From: an uncultured Planctomycetaceae bacterium | GTDB lineage: Bacteria > Planctomycetota > Planctomycetia > Pirellulales > UBA1268 | Direction: 5' to 3' | Assembly: GCA_903958265.1 (NCBI GenBank) | Contig: CAJBSQ010000651.1 | Coordinates: 1 to 6,667 of the forward strand | DNA: 6,667 nt | Part shown: positions 1 to 6,083 of the stretch, piece by piece | Position numbering within the stretch: position 1 is the first letter of the stretch | How the letters are laid out: every line of letters begins with the position of its first letter | Program-made: the position numbers and the translations under genes | The notes under the pieces: generated by a model | What the model was told of the DNA's origin: nothing | What the model saw: only the letters and a program-made list of their open reading frames with translations | Database searches by the model: none

Positions 1-1096
1 AGCCATAGGCCTCACCGCGGCGGGTCTGCACGCGGTCGAGAAACCGCGAGATGCCCTCCATCGTCGGCGACGGCACGGCGATCCCCGCCAAGCCGGCGCT
101 CCGCAGGGCCGCCAGTTGCCAGGCCGTCACGGTGGTGTCGCCCGGCTGACCGGGAAGATATCGCCATCCGCCGCTGTGGGTGTCTTGCGACCGCTCGATG
201 AACCGCATCGCATCGCGGACGGGACGGGCGAGCACGTCGTCGCGGGTCATGCCCAGCGCCTCGGCGAGCGCGAGTGTGGCCACGCCATGTCCGTACATCG
301 TGCCCTCGCTCAGGTCGCCGCCGCGGGGCGTAGCCTGCAGGCGGCTCATCAGGTAGTACAGCCCGCGGGTCACCGTTTCGCGGTAGTCGCCGGCCACATG
401 GGTGTGCCCCGCGCCGAGAAAGGGCAGCAGGGCGATGCCAGTGGAGGCTGTTGTGCTCGACACGGTGCCCGGGTCGCGGCAGCCGCCGTCGCAGCGGCAG
501 CCCGACAGATCGAACCGCCACGAGCCGTCGATCGCCTGGTGCCGCGCGAGCCAGGCGAGCCCGCGTTCCACGGCCTCCTCGCTCGCCTTCGAGCCGCCGC
601 GTTCCGCCACGCCCCGGCCCCGGGCCAAACCTGTGCGGCCTTCGAACAGCGTGGGCTGTGCTGCCTGAGGGCCGTCGCGGTTCGCCGAGAGCGAGGCGTT
701 GCGGGCGGGCACGGCTGGAGGTTCGAGAGCTGACTCAACGGCGTCGGCCACGGCACCAAAGTCGTCGGGGGTCGCGACCGTGATCGGTTCGACGAGTGGC
801 ACGACAGGCGGATCGACCGCCACGATCGCCGGCGCTTCCTCCGTGGGTTCCTCGGCCAGCAGCGCCACGATCTCGGTCCCGCCGCCCGCCGATCCGGGAA
901 GAACGTCGTCCGCCGGCGCATCGGCCATGGCGATCACGATCGGCTGCGGCCGCACGGCCGCACGGCCGGGAATCATCAGCAGGGCGAGGCCGATCAGGAC
1001 GACCACGTGCGTGACGAGGCTGGCGTAGGTCGACCGCACGGCAGGATGGCCGATCAGCCGTTCGATCCGACTCGGAGTCGTTTCGCCGTCATCCAT
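1..1096 (-). CDS. TonB-like membrane-anchored prenyltransferase/squalene-oxidase-repeat protein, partial (C-terminus off left edge)
   Basis: Reading the minus strand from ATG 1096-1094 gives 365 uninterrupted codons to the window edge. GGGGAG lies 8 bases before the ATG. Residues 1-23 are cytoplasmic-like. One hydrophobic helix spans about 24-43 and carries S26-x3-H30 followed by VVVL, like the TonB anchor. A Pro/Ala/Glu-rich linker runs from about 44 to 165. From about 173 alpha/alpha-toroid repeats begin: DGSWRF at 190-195, a cysteine cluster (C200, C202, C206), ALLPFLGAGHTH near 222-233, and GGWRY then QPGDTT at 309-322. It is a clear paralogue of the gene at 1477-3153, sharing the anchor, cysteine cluster, QPGDT and repeat phrasing. 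The Asp-rich DxDD motif of squalene-hopene cyclases is absent, so terpene cyclisation is unlikely. The role is unknown; a periplasmic, ExbB/ExbD-energised protein is inference. The missing C-terminus should be about 150-200 residues, judged from the paralogue. Confidence 0.85.
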   Translation of the reverse strand, partial: MDDGETTPSRIERLIGHPAVRSTYASLVTHVVVLIGLALLMIPGRAAVRPQPIVIAMADAPADDVLPGSAGGGTEIVALLAEEPTEEAPAIVAVDPPVVPLVEPITVATPDDFGAVADAVESALEPPAVPARNASLSANRDGPQAAQPTLFEGRTGLARGRGVAERGGSKASEEAVERGLAWLARHQAIDGSWRFDLSGCRCDGGCRDPGTVSSTTASTGIALLPFLGAGHTHVAGDYRETVTRGLYYLMSRLQATPRGGDLSEGTMYGHGVATLALAEALGMTRDDVLARPVRDAMRFIERSQDTHSGGWRYLPGQPGDTTVTAWQLAALRSAGLAGIAVPSPTMEGISRFLDRVQTRRGEAYG

Positions 1097-1180
1097 CGCG
1101 ACTGCTCCCCGGGGATCGCGCCGACCTTGCCGGTGGCGTCGACTGGGAGGGCGTTGCCGACCTACTGTGGCGCGCACCGC

Positions 1181-1197
1181 GATTCCCTGAGGGAATC
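1181..1197. promoter_or_regulatory. 17-bp palindrome, possible operator
   Basis: GATTCCCTGAGGGAATC consists of two 8-base arms that are perfect reverse complements around a single central base. It lies in the gap about 85 bases before the start of the partial toroid gene and overlaps the -10 of the candidate promoter, a position suited to a dimeric repressor. I do not recognise it as the site of a known regulator. As RNA the one-base centre cannot form a tight loop without unpairing, so a DNA site is more likely than a hairpin. Confidence 0.4.
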
Positions 1198-1224
1198 ATC
1201 GGCCGTGCGGGCTCGGCCGCTCAA
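1195..1224 (-). promoter_or_regulatory. Candidate sigma70-like promoter for the partial toroid gene
   Basis: On the minus strand, TTGAGC (1224-1219) and GATGAT (1200-1195) are separated by 18 bases; each matches the sigma70 consensus at 4 of 6 positions. It would start transcription near 1188 and leave a leader of about 90 bases before ATG 1096. The palindrome at 1181-1197 overlaps the -10 and start region. With two mismatches per box in GC-rich DNA this could be chance. Confidence 0.3.
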
Positions 1225-1353
1225 GTCGCCTGGGGATTGGAGCGTGGGTTGGGCACGGCCGCCGGGAACGGCAGAGGCCTCCTTCGCGAGGCGAGGATAC
1301 GCCGACGCTCGTCGACCTCCGCCGATTCCCGGCTCCTCGATACTGGATGGGCA

Positions 1354-1479
1354 GGCGAAGGGATCGGCGTGAGGATGGCGAGCGTGGGGCTGCCGCAGCC
1401 CCAGCGAGACAACTCATGCCGTCCCTTCGCCGGAGTTGGGCCCACCAGCCTACCTAGCGCGTGAGGATGGCAGGCGCTA
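1354..1479. repeat. Structured intergenic element with nested inverted and direct repeats
   Basis: The gap after the 1477-3153 gene is dense in repeats. GGCGAAGGGA (1354-1363) is the exact reverse complement of TCCCTTCGCC (1422-1431). Between these arms is an 8-bp hairpin at 1385-1403. GCGTGAGGATGGC occurs twice in direct orientation (1367-1379 and 1459-1471). TAGCGC (1455-1460) pairs with GCGCTA (1474-1479), the latter including the stop codon. GGGCCC lies at 1439-1444. No open frame here resembles a protein. It could be a dispersed intergenic (REP/MITE-like) repeat or a transcript 3' end structure; the sequence alone does not decide. Confidence 0.4.
1385..1403 (-). terminator. GC-rich hairpin downstream of the complete toroid gene, possible terminator
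   Basis: TGGGGCTG and CAGCCCCA form a perfect 8-bp stem around a 3-base loop, 74 bases past the stop codon of the minus-strand gene. No T-run follows on the minus strand, so it is not a canonical intrinsic terminator. It could stall polymerase, protect the 3' end, or simply be part of the repeat element that surrounds it. Confidence 0.3.
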
Positions 1480-3153
1480 CTCCTGAAACTCCTCGTCCAC
1501 CATCTGCGTGCGGTAGATCGGGAGGTGGCGGTAGTAGACCTCGAGGATCATCGTCGCCAGCGAGGTGCAGTAGAGCCGCCCGGCGGACTCGGCGGCGTGG
1601 CCCCGATCGAAGCCCTCGTGCCAACTGCCCGCCTCATGGTCCTTGGTGGCCTGGGACTTGAGCAGCATCTCCTTCATCCGCTTGTTCCACGAGATCCAGA
1701 CTTCGCCCTCCATGTGGTGCATGATCTGCGTGGCGTAGTAGTCGTAATACAGGTCGTCTGTGGGGCCTCGTTTCGCGAGGAAGTTCACGCCGTTCTGGAG
1801 CGCGGGGTTGTCCTTCTTCCAACCGAGATACATCCGGCAGAGCAGGCCGACGGCGGTGCGGCCCGCCGTCGGCGTCGATGCGTCGGTGTAGCCATAGCGG
1901 GCACCGTTTTCGGACTCGACCGAGTTGAGGAAGTCGACCGCCTTCTTGACCGTCAGCGGGTTGACCTGCAGGAAGGCCATGTTGCCGCTCTTGAGGGCCA
2001 TGATCTGCCAGCCGACCGCCGACGTGTCGCCCGGCTGACGGGGATCGTATCGCCAGCCACCGCCCACGGGATCCTGGGACTGCATGATGAAGTTGAGCGC
2101 CAGCTGTGCCGGGGCCGCCAGCCGGTTGTCCTGCGACATCGCATAGCATTCCGAGAGGGCGATGCCGGCAAGCCCCTGCGAATAGAGATTGCCGTTGCCG
2201 TCGTAGGCTCGGCCCTTACCCGCGACGGCGCGCTGCGCGAGGAACGTGATGCCCCGCTCGATTTGGGCCTTATAGGGGCCTTCGCGATGGGTGTAGCCGC
2301 GGCCGAGAAAGGGAAGCAGCGCCAGCGCCGTGGCGCCGGTGCGGTCTTTCGCCCGACTGCCGCCCGACCCGGAGCACTTGCCGCCGCAACTCGGGCACTC
2401 CTTCATATCGAATGACCAGCCGCCATCCGGCATCTGGTGTTGTAAGATCCACTTCAGCGAGCGGTCGACGGCCTGTTCGGTGTCGCCGCCGCCGCCGCTC
2501 GCCGCCGCGAGCTTGCCCGCCTGCGCGCGGCCGCCGAGGCCGCCCGCCGTGCCGCCAACGGCGCCCATGGTTGCCATCATGTCGGAGGCTGGAGCCGTCT
2601 CGGTGCCGAAGTCGGTAAACTCCACTGCCAGCGGCGCTGCATCGAGATCGTTCGCGTCGGACACGACCTCCACCGGTGTCACCTCCACCTCGGTGGTGAC
2701 GGTGAGATCCGCGGTCGGATCGGCGGTGTCGACCTGCGGTTGGTCGGGGAGGTCTTCCTCGAACTCGGTGAACTCATCCTCGACCTCCGGGCCGCTCGAG
2801 GTGATGATGCTGGCAACCTGCTTCGGGGGGGGCGAACTCACGATCAGGGCCATGCTGAGCAGCACCACGACGTGGACGAGCATGCTGATCGCCCAGGCCG
2901 GTGCCTGCCGGACGGCCGCGGTCGACAAGAACCCCGAATCCTGCTCGGTGCCCGTGTCGTCGGGGGCGGCCGCGGCTGGGATGGCTCGGTGGGGAGACTT
3001 CGGGGGCGCCGATGAGGCCGGCGGTGCGGGCGGCTTCGGCGGCGCGGGTGGGGACGGCGCGGACGGCTCGGGTGGCCTGGGCGGTTGAGACGCCGAGCCA
3101 GCCGCCGGACGACCCGACGTCGGCACCGGAACAGGATCGATCTGACTGGCCAT
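1477..3153 (-). CDS. TonB-like membrane-anchored prenyltransferase/squalene-oxidase-repeat protein
   Basis: This is a complete 558-residue protein from ATG 3153. Residues 1-85 are very Pro/Ala/Ser-rich and cytoplasmic. One helix spans about 86-106 and carries S90-x3-H94, the TonB anchor signature. An acidic, Val/Thr-rich linker runs to about 190, then a Gly/Ala-rich stretch. Toroid repeats start near 224: DGGWSF at 243-248, cysteines C253, C256 and C260, GGGWRY from 364, QPGDTS at 373-378, a Tyr-rich DDLYYDYY near 466-473 and a final GSWHEGFDRG near 509-518. The DxDD catalytic motif of squalene-hopene cyclase is missing, so the domain is probably a binding scaffold or an unknown enzyme. Its paralogue lies 380 bases downstream on the same strand. 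A GTG start at 3204, with GAGAGG 9 bases before it, would add 17 residues; I prefer the ATG, with GGGGGA 10 bases upstream, but both are possible. Confidence 0.88.
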   Translation of the reverse strand: MASQIDPVPVPTSGRPAAGSASQPPRPPEPSAPSPPAPPKPPAPPASSAPPKSPHRAIPAAAAPDDTGTEQDSGFLSTAAVRQAPAWAISMLVHVVVLLSMALIVSSPPPKQVASIITSSGPEVEDEFTEFEEDLPDQPQVDTADPTADLTVTTEVEVTPVEVVSDANDLDAAPLAVEFTDFGTETAPASDMMATMGAVGGTAGGLGGRAQAGKLAAASGGGGDTEQAVDRSLKWILQHQMPDGGWSFDMKECPSCGGKCSGSGGSRAKDRTGATALALLPFLGRGYTHREGPYKAQIERGITFLAQRAVAGKGRAYDGNGNLYSQGLAGIALSECYAMSQDNRLAAPAQLALNFIMQSQDPVGGGWRYDPRQPGDTSAVGWQIMALKSGNMAFLQVNPLTVKKAVDFLNSVESENGARYGYTDASTPTAGRTAVGLLCRMYLGWKKDNPALQNGVNFLAKRGPTDDLYYDYYATQIMHHMEGEVWISWNKRMKEMLLKSQATKDHEAGSWHEGFDRGHAAESAGRLYCTSLATMILEVYYRHLPIYRTQMVDEEFQE

Positions 3154-3337
3154 CGACGACTTTTCCCCCGCCAACGCATCCGCTACGTCTGGGCGTGCGA
3201 GCACGACTGTTCGCCTCTCACTGAACTATATCGTACGGTCGTTCCAAAGGGGATCATCGCAGCAACCCCCGCACGCAGACCAGCGGTGGCAGACGCGGGG
3301 TGACGCGGCCTCGCCAGTGGATTTCGCGTGGTTTTTC

Positions 3338-3364
3338 CGGGCCGTTCCCCCGAGGAACGCCCCG
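3338..3364. other. Strong intergenic hairpin in the divergent region
   Basis: CGGG and CGTTCC pair with GGAACG and CCCG, giving ten base pairs interrupted by one C/C mismatch, around the loop CCCGA. A run of five T's lies just before it on the plus strand, the wrong side for a plus-strand terminator; on the minus strand the hairpin is followed by A's. It could be an rpmG leader structure or a protein-binding site. Function unknown. Confidence 0.4.
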
Positions 3365-3500
3365 CGCCGCCGTGCCCGCTGGCCTTGAGCGGCCTGTGCG
3401 GGTAAGGTCTGGGGCTCGCGATGACGCCCCGTGCCGGTGGCGATCGCGGGATGCCGGCCGCCCTCCCCGCGGCCGAGCAGGCACCCACTCGACGGCGACA

Positions 3501-3532
3501 GGAAGGACTGCGGATCCCGCAGACGACAGATC
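3501..3532 (+). promoter_or_regulatory. rpmG ribosome-binding region with a hairpin between SD and start
   Basis: GGAAGGA (3501-3507) is the only Shine-Dalgarno-like sequence before the rpmG ATG, yet 25 bases separate them, too many for normal initiation. Those bases begin with a perfect hairpin, CTGCGG/CCGCAG with a 3-base loop (3508-3522), directly after the SD. If it folds, the unpaired distance becomes 10 bases, which is workable. Alternatively the gene is initiated without an SD. Confidence 0.4.
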
Positions 3533-3697
3533 ATGGCGAAGGGAAAGAGGAAGCTGGAAGTCGTTCACCTGGTCTGCGCAGAGACCGGAGACATGAACTA
3601 CACGCTCCGCCGCAAGACCGGTGGGGAGAAACTCAAGGTCAAGAAGTACTCCCCGCGGTTGCGGAAGCACACGCTCCACAACGAGAAGCGGAAGTAG
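3533..3697 (+). CDS. rpmG: 50S ribosomal protein bL33
   Basis: This 54-residue basic protein opens MAKGKRKLEVVHLVC, contains ETGDMNYT and KLKVKKYSPRLRKHTLH, and ends in a lysine-rich tail, a full-length match to bL33 of the large ribosomal subunit near the E site. In zinc-binding bL33 two Cys-x2-Cys pairs hold a metal; here the equivalent positions are C15, T18, S40 and L43, so only one cysteine remains and zinc cannot be held in the usual way. The start is fixed by the family's MAKG N-terminus; an in-frame GTG at 3431 would add 34 residues unlike bL33. The gene stands alone, divergent from the toroid gene and convergent with the glycosyltransferase; the common bacterial partner secE is not beside it. 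Confidence 0.97.
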   Translation: MAKGKRKLEVVHLVCAETGDMNYTLRRKTGGEKLKVKKYSPRLRKHTLHNEKRK

Positions 3698-3701
3698 TTT
3701 G

Positions 3702-3738
3702 CGGGTGCGAAACCCGGGAGCTCGCCAGAACTCTCCCG
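3702..3738. terminator. Candidate terminator between convergent rpmG and glycosyltransferase
   Basis: In the 85-base convergent gap two alternative stems overlap. CGGGT (3702-3706) pairs with ACCCG (3712-3716) just past the rpmG stop, and CGGGAG (3715-3720) pairs with CTCCCG (3733-3738). They share bases and cannot form together. No long T-run follows either on either strand. A terminator is expected by position, but the signal is weak. Confidence 0.35.
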
Positions 3739-3782
3739 TGCGTTTCCTGTGGGGCCGCCAGTCGCGGGCGACCGCGTCACAC

Positions 3783-4889
3783 TCAGCCTGCGGCCGCGAG
3801 CGCGGCGACGAGCGCTGGTTCATCGATCTCGGTCACGGTCACGATCTGGTCGGCCGTGGCGACGAGGGTCGCGTCGGGCTGGCAGCCATTCGCAACGATC
3901 GCCAGCCGGCATTCGGTAGGCCGTGAAAACGCCGCCTTGCCCGGGCGGATCACGAGATCGATGTCGCAGGGCTCGCCGACTCCCGCGGAGCGGGCGGCTT
4001 GGAGATGCGGGGCAAGGGCACGACCCAGAGGGCTGTCGGCGAGATCGCAGGGGAGTCCCCAGGTGAGCGCGGAGGCCGGGCGTGCGACGAGCCCTTGGCG
4101 GCAGGCGGTGAGCCGGCCTCGGCGGCCGAAGTAGCCGACGTTCGCGCCGTCTTTCCAGCGTCTCGTTGCGGTGGGATCGGTCTCGTGCCAGACGTGCAGC
4201 GAGCAGGTGCGGTCGAGGATCGTCTCGAGCCTGACGCCGGCGGCGCGGAGCCGGAGCCCCAGGTCGTCGTCTTCCTGGCCCCAGCCTACGAACCGCTCGT
4301 CGAAACCGTTGACGCGAACGAAGTCGTCCCGCCAGACGCCGAAGTCGCCGCCGGCGAGACGCGGCTTGGTGGGATGCCGGATGGCGGCGTGCCACCGTGC
4401 CTTGAGGCGGCGGCGGGCAAGGCTTCGCCGCTGGGAGGCGGGCACGAGAGCGGCAAGATCAGTGGCGGCCAGGTTGTCCGGCACGAGCAGGCGGCTCGCC
4501 GACTCGGTCAGCAGCCCGCAGTAGCCCAGCAGCGCCGTGCCGAGTCGGCGCCGGGCGACGTGGGCCGCCACGTGGTGTCGCGGCACCACGCAGTCGCCGT
4601 CGAGAAACATGAGGTAGCGGCCGCGGGCGATCCGCGCCGCCTCATTGCGGACCCGGGCCAGGCGGAAGCCGTCGTGCGGCTGGCTCGTAAACCGCACGGG
4701 AAACGCGGCCGTCGCGGCGAAGCGGCGCACGAGCTCCGCTGTCTCGTCGTTCGACCCATCGTCCGACACGATCACCTCCAGCGTGGTGTGAGCGCACTGC
4801 TGCAGCGCGAGCGACTCGAGCACGAGGGCGAGATGCCGCGGCCGGCGGAACGTGGTGACCAGCACGGAGACGTCGATGGATGTGGTCAC
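3783..4889 (-). CDS. GT2-family glycosyltransferase
   Basis: This 368-residue cytosolic or membrane-associated enzyme transfers a sugar from a nucleotide donor. The GT-A fold is clear: VSVLVTTFRRP at 7-17, VSDDGSNDET at 41-50, the metal-binding DGD at 97-99, the acceptor-side GGDFGVWRDDF near 180-190, and GWGQEDDDLGLRLRAAG at 202-218 with the likely catalytic E206/D207, followed by HVWHE at 232-236. The GWG-x-ED and H-x-WH motifs resemble galactosyl- or N-acetylgalactosaminyl-type GT2 enzymes, but donor and acceptor cannot be read from sequence. Residues about 285-368 form an extra C-terminal part that I do not recognise. The GTG start overlaps the lpxK stop by four bases (GTGA), so translation is probably coupled and the acceptor is likely lipopolysaccharide or a related surface glycan (inference). 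Confidence 0.93.
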   Translation of the reverse strand: MTTSIDVSVLVTTFRRPRHLALVLESLALQQCAHTTLEVIVSDDGSNDETAELVRRFAATAAFPVRFTSQPHDGFRLARVRNEAARIARGRYLMFLDGDCVVPRHHVAAHVARRRLGTALLGYCGLLTESASRLLVPDNLAATDLAALVPASQRRSLARRRLKARWHAAIRHPTKPRLAGGDFGVWRDDFVRVNGFDERFVGWGQEDDDLGLRLRAAGVRLETILDRTCSLHVWHETDPTATRRWKDGANVGYFGRRGRLTACRQGLVARPASALTWGLPCDLADSPLGRALAPHLQAARSAGVGEPCDIDLVIRPGKAAFSRPTECRLAIVANGCQPDATLVATADQIVTVTEIDEPALVAALAAAG

Positions 4890-5971
4890 GACGCCACACT
4901 CCCCTCGGCCGCCGGCCCCACCGCCGCGGCGATCAGGGCGGCCACCTCGTCGCCCCCCGCCAGCGGCTGCATCGCGATCTCGACGGCCGCCAGCGGCACG
5001 TCGCCGAGTCGCATCGTCTGGATCTTTACCAGGTCCTTGAGCGTGGTCACGGCCAGCTCGGCGCGCGTCGCCGCCACGCGTGCTGCGAGCCGCTCGAGAT
5101 CAGCGGCGGAGTAGGCATGGTGATCGGGGAAGGGGAAAAACTCCGCGACGTCGGCGGCCGCCGACGCGAGCGTGCTGCGAAAGGCCGCCGGATTGCCGAT
5201 CCCCGCGAACGCGACCACCCGCCGCTTGTGCAGCATCGCCAGCGGGCTGGTCGAGCCGTCGGCGAACCGTAGCCCGACTGGGCGATGCTCCGCCTCCATC
5301 CAGCCGCCGGGCAGCCGGCCACCGCAGGCGTCCTCGAGGCCACGGCGGATCGCGGTGCGGGTGGCGGCATCGACCGCGGAGGCCCGCGTCAGCACCACGG
5401 CGTGTCCGCGAGCGAGGCCGCGGAGCGGTTCGCGGAGGAGGCCCCTGGGGAAGAGATGCCCGCAGCCAAACGGGTCGGTGGCATCGACGGCAACGATGTC
5501 GAGGTCGCGGCGCAGCCGGCGATGCTGGAAGCCGTCGTCGAGCACGACGACGTCGGCGCCTCCGGCGACGGCGGTGCGGCTGCCGGCAGCCCGGTCGCGG
5601 TCGGCGACGTGCCGGATGCCCGGGATGATGACGCCGAGTTCGGCGGCCTCGTCGCTCTGCTCGCCGGGCCGCGCGGCGTAGCCGCGGCTCACGATCGCCG
5701 GCCGCCGGCCGCGGTCGGCGAGGATCCGCGCCACCCAGGCGACGAGCGGTGTCTTGCCCGTCCCGCCGAGCGTGAGGTTGCCGACCGAGATCACGGGCAC
5801 GGCCGCCGTGGCCGTGGGGAGGAGGCCCGCGTCGTAGGCGGCGTTGCGGGCGGCGACGGCCAGGCCGTAGGGGAGGCTGATGGCGGCCAGCGCCAGCCGC
5901 GCCGCCGCGGGGCCCGGCCCGCGGGCCGAGCCGTCGACGAGCCGCTTGAAGGTTTCTGCGTCCGGCAGCAT
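4886..5971 (-). CDS. lpxK: Tetraacyldisaccharide 4'-kinase
   Basis: LpxK uses ATP to phosphorylate the 4'-position of the tetraacyl disaccharide-1-phosphate, giving lipid IVA, at the inner face of the cytoplasmic membrane. The 361-residue product has the expected length. An N-terminal hydrophobic helix spans about 22-42 (LALAAISLPYGLAVAARN region). The P-loop GNLTLGGTGKTP is at 64-75, SRGYAA at 95-100, LDDGFQH at 144-150, FAGIGNP at 255-261, FPDHHAYS at 281-288 with the conserved histidine region, and TTLKDLVK at 309-316, matching the family's T-x-KD block. ATG 5971 is chosen because family similarity begins just after it; the frame stays open to 6355, but that extension would overlap the divergent gene and resembles no LpxK. 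No canonical SD is seen; GGGAAAAAC lies shortly upstream. The GT2 gene follows with a 4-base overlap. Confidence 0.95.
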   Translation of the reverse strand: MLPDAETFKRLVDGSARGPGPAAARLALAAISLPYGLAVAARNAAYDAGLLPTATAAVPVISVGNLTLGGTGKTPLVAWVARILADRGRRPAIVSRGYAARPGEQSDEAAELGVIIPGIRHVADRDRAAGSRTAVAGGADVVVLDDGFQHRRLRRDLDIVAVDATDPFGCGHLFPRGLLREPLRGLARGHAVVLTRASAVDAATRTAIRRGLEDACGGRLPGGWMEAEHRPVGLRFADGSTSPLAMLHKRRVVAFAGIGNPAAFRSTLASAAADVAEFFPFPDHHAYSAADLERLAARVAATRAELAVTTLKDLVKIQTMRLGDVPLAAVEIAMQPLAGGDEVAALIAAAVGPAAEGSVAS

Positions 5972-6083
5972 TTCCAGTTTGTTTTTCCCGCGTGGCGGTT
6001 TCGGCGGCACGGCGGCCGGTGCCGCAGGCGACCCATCGTCGCCAAGGCCTTCGCGCCGTGCCAAGTCCGGCCTGTTTTTCCGA

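Larger units (their letters stand above)
3154..3532. other. Divergent intergenic region between the toroid gene and rpmG
   Basis: This 379-base gap must hold promoters for both the minus-strand toroid gene and plus-strand rpmG. An AT-rich patch at 3225-3235 contains TATAGT and TACGAT on the minus strand, possible -10 boxes about 75 bases before ATG 3153, but neither has a good -35. Facing rpmG I find no convincing box pair; TTGAGC (3385) and TAAGGT (3403) are only 12 bases apart. A long-range inverted repeat, CCCCGC (3267-3272) with GCGGGG (3295-3300), and two hairpins listed separately are present. No tRNA is visible, and no open frame here looks like protein. Confidence 0.5.

Noticed and set aside
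370..921. Minus-strand open frame of 183 codons within the left toroid gene
   Set aside because: It is another frame of the same strand; the true frame from ATG 1096 gives the anchor, repeats and paralogue match.
1525..2415. Long plus-strand open frame (296 codons) opposite the complete toroid gene
   Set aside because: It is antisense to a gene with clear repeats, anchor and a paralogue; its translation is Arg/Val/Gly-rich with no recognisable domain, as expected for a shadow in GC-rich DNA.
3431..3532. 34-residue extension of bL33 from a GTG
   Set aside because: Unlike any bL33; the family begins at MAKG, and the extension would translate the SD and hairpin.
3999..5114. Plus-strand open frame of 371 codons opposite the glycosyltransferase
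   Set aside because: It is antisense to a frame with all GT2 motifs and crosses into lpxK; no domain or sensible composition.
3331..6081. GTTTTTCC occurring at 3331, 5981 and 6074, all in gaps near gene starts
   Set aside because: An intriguing recurrence, but spacing and orientation relative to starts differ, and short T-runs are expected in gaps of GC-rich genomes. Three copies are too few to call a motif.
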